Shown here in pieces: positions 62,797 through 64,000 of a stretch of DNA of 64,000 nt. How positions within the stretch are numbered: position 1 is the first letter of the stretch; each line of letters opens with the position of its first letter. Source of the stretch: Leptolyngbya sp. FACHB-321 (lineage in GTDB: Bacteria > Cyanobacteriota > Cyanobacteriia > Leptolyngbyales > Leptolyngbyaceae); assembly GCF_014695975.1 (NCBI RefSeq), contig NZ_JACJPI010000052.1, positions 1 to 64,000 on the forward strand, read 5' to 3'. Under the pieces are notes generated by a model. That model worked only from the letters and a program-made list of their open reading frames with translations. It was not told where the DNA came from and ran no database searches. Position numbers and translations under genes: made by a program.

Positions 62797-63380
62797 TGTA
62801 TTTTTTCCTCGAAATCACTAGGCTGTTGTACGAACGCCTTATCAATTAATTGACCGCTAGAGACTGCGGTTTACAGAGATAGCTGTTGGTATAGCAATAG
62901 TTTTGCGGTGAGAAAACGCTAAAGAAGCCATTTGCTAAACAAGTGTTTGAGCCACCTGTGACAAACCGATGTCCGTAGCAAACCGAAGTATAGGTAACTA
63001 CAGCAGGGCTACCGTACAAAGCAACAACATTTGCATACTATTGCGAAGGATTACAAGATGACCTCTATCTAGAGGAATTAAATTGTAGAAGTGGTCGTTG
63101 GTCATTGGAGAGATTTCGTCAGGCAGATCAGTATTGCTTCAAAACGTTAAGACGGCATTACATCAGTTTCCAGGTGATTGGATCACAGTTTAAGATGAAG
63201 TAGATTCCTGGTTAAGCTCTCGTACTAATTGATAAAAAGATTATTTTTGCGCTTCTTCTAGCGCTGGCTGCTTATTTCTCTAAACAAAGTTTCTGCGTTT
63301 GCTTGCTATTGCGTTCTACCTTGCGTGTTTCAGGGAAATCTGAGGGCGCTTGAGATCAGTTGTCACTGCATTTTTGCTCA
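62797..63380. other. Intergenic region before the last gene
   Basis: No gene, RNA or repeat is recognised in these 584 bases; they separate divergent genes and are AT-rich. Confidence 0.45.
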
Positions 63381-64000
63381 ATGAAACTGTCACTTTATTG
63401 CCCCAAGTGTTCTCGACTGATCGCCGACCTTAATGATCCCCTTCCTCAAGTGACCTGTGCTGCCTGTCAGGATCGCTATGGTGTGTTGCATGGCAAGCTT
63501 TCCAAGCATTCTTCGATGAATGAGACGCTGTTGTTCTTAAGCAAAAGTTTGCCTAGCCTCCATAAGCGTCATTACACGTTTCAGATCACGACGCCCGATC
63601 GCAACCTGAAACAGCTTCAATTCTCTATTCCTGGTCAAACTGACCCGATTCCTGTGCATTACGGCGATGTGGTGTCTGTGCTTTACACCATGCAGGGATA
63701 CCTGATGAAAAAGCTGGTCGCTGTGACAAACCACACAACAGGCAAACGTTATGTGTTGCCAAACCCGGTCCCTAGCTCAACCCATCTCAGAATCACTATC
63801 AGCACGGCTGTGCTTACGTTATTAGTTGGTTCGTTTTTTAGTGGGTCAAATATTTTTCTAGCGTCGATCGTTACTGCCTTGGGTACGATGGCGTATCTCA
63901 AAGTGACCAATAGCGCTCAGTTGACTAGCCCGCCACTTGAAGCCTACGGACGCGAAGCCAATCGCCTGATTGGAGATCAACGGCTGCTGGCGCAAAAGTT
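63381..64000 (+). CDS. Membrane protein with N-terminal zinc ribbon (cut by window edge)
   Basis: Reading from ATG 63381 there is no stop up to the window end (206 codons). The protein starts with a four-Cys zinc ribbon, YCPKCSRLIADLN then TCAACQDRYG. A soluble region follows (HKRHYTFQITTPDRNLKQLQ), then hydrophobic stretches around residues 140-170 (ISTAVLTLLVGSFFSGSNIF, LASIVTALGTMAYL), indicating membrane anchoring. A conserved cyanobacterial type; no function is known to me. The C terminus lies outside the window. Confidence 0.75.
   Translation, partial: MKLSLYCPKCSRLIADLNDPLPQVTCAACQDRYGVLHGKLSKHSSMNETLLFLSKSLPSLHKRHYTFQITTPDRNLKQLQFSIPGQTDPIPVHYGDVVSVLYTMQGYLMKKLVAVTNHTTGKRYVLPNPVPSSTHLRITISTAVLTLLVGSFFSGSNIFLASIVTALGTMAYLKVTNSAQLTSPPLEAYGREANRLIGDQRLLAQK

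Overview
The window is cyanobacterial chromosome, of roughly balanced base composition and scattered with the HIP1 octamer GCGATCGC. The gene content agrees: petG, cytM, ycf3, ndhM, crtISO, heme oxygenase, an aa3-type oxidase set, and many small proteins seen only in cyanobacteria. I cannot name the genus from sequence alone; a filamentous Leptolyngbya-like lineage would fit.

Bases 1-3650 are a graveyard of insertion sequences. Its core is an IS630-type element (about 1176-3379, minus strand). That element was interrupted by an IS1-type element (about 1863-2687) and by a 154-bp MITE-like element with perfect 18-bp ends (2717-2870). An ISAs1-type remnant abuts one side and a second IS630-type remnant lies at 736-990. 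All transposase frames are broken.

From about 4 kb the window is ordinary gene-dense chromosome. 4-10 kb: DUF4079 membrane protein, upp, ureidoglycolate lyase, petG (37 codons, TTG start), cytM, and a membrane receptor-like Ser/Thr kinase with a LivK-like sensor. 10-19 kb: a DrrAB-type ABC exporter, ctaB-ctaA (heme O/A synthesis) and the divergent ctaCDE oxidase genes. 19-23.5 kb: the translation block rplS-trnW-secE-nusG-rplK-rplA-rplJ-rplL with an L10 leader and attenuator. 23.7-26.7 kb: an ECF nickel/cobalt importer. 26.8-31.5 kb: M16 protease, methionine aminopeptidase and a hypothetical protein. 31.7-44 kb: small membrane and secreted proteins, a second upp, a putative sRNA or attenuator, crtISO, a Mo-nitrogenase C-terminal-like protein, a CobW GTPase, heme oxygenase, ndhM, coaE and tldD. 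44-50 kb: CapA-like protein, aldose epimerase, stress-related proteins and a HAD phosphatase. 50-57 kb: an envelope-related group (two glycosyltransferases, a SyrD/PvdE-like ABC exporter, an Omp85 protein). 57-64 kb: conserved hypotheticals, ycf3, gatC, a DUF2267 protein and a truncated zinc-ribbon membrane protein at the edge.

Respiration and photosynthesis are joined functionally. CtaB and CtaA make the heme for CtaD; CytM and PetG belong to the electron-transfer chain feeding it; NdhM belongs to NDH-1; Ycf3 assembles photosystem I; heme oxygenase starts bilin synthesis; CrtISO finishes lycopene. The observations I rate highest are the nested transposon fossil with its MITE, the promoter-plus-terminator unit upstream of crtISO, a perfect CRP-type palindrome at 36092, the receptor-like kinase, the CapA fusion and the 50-57 kb envelope cluster.
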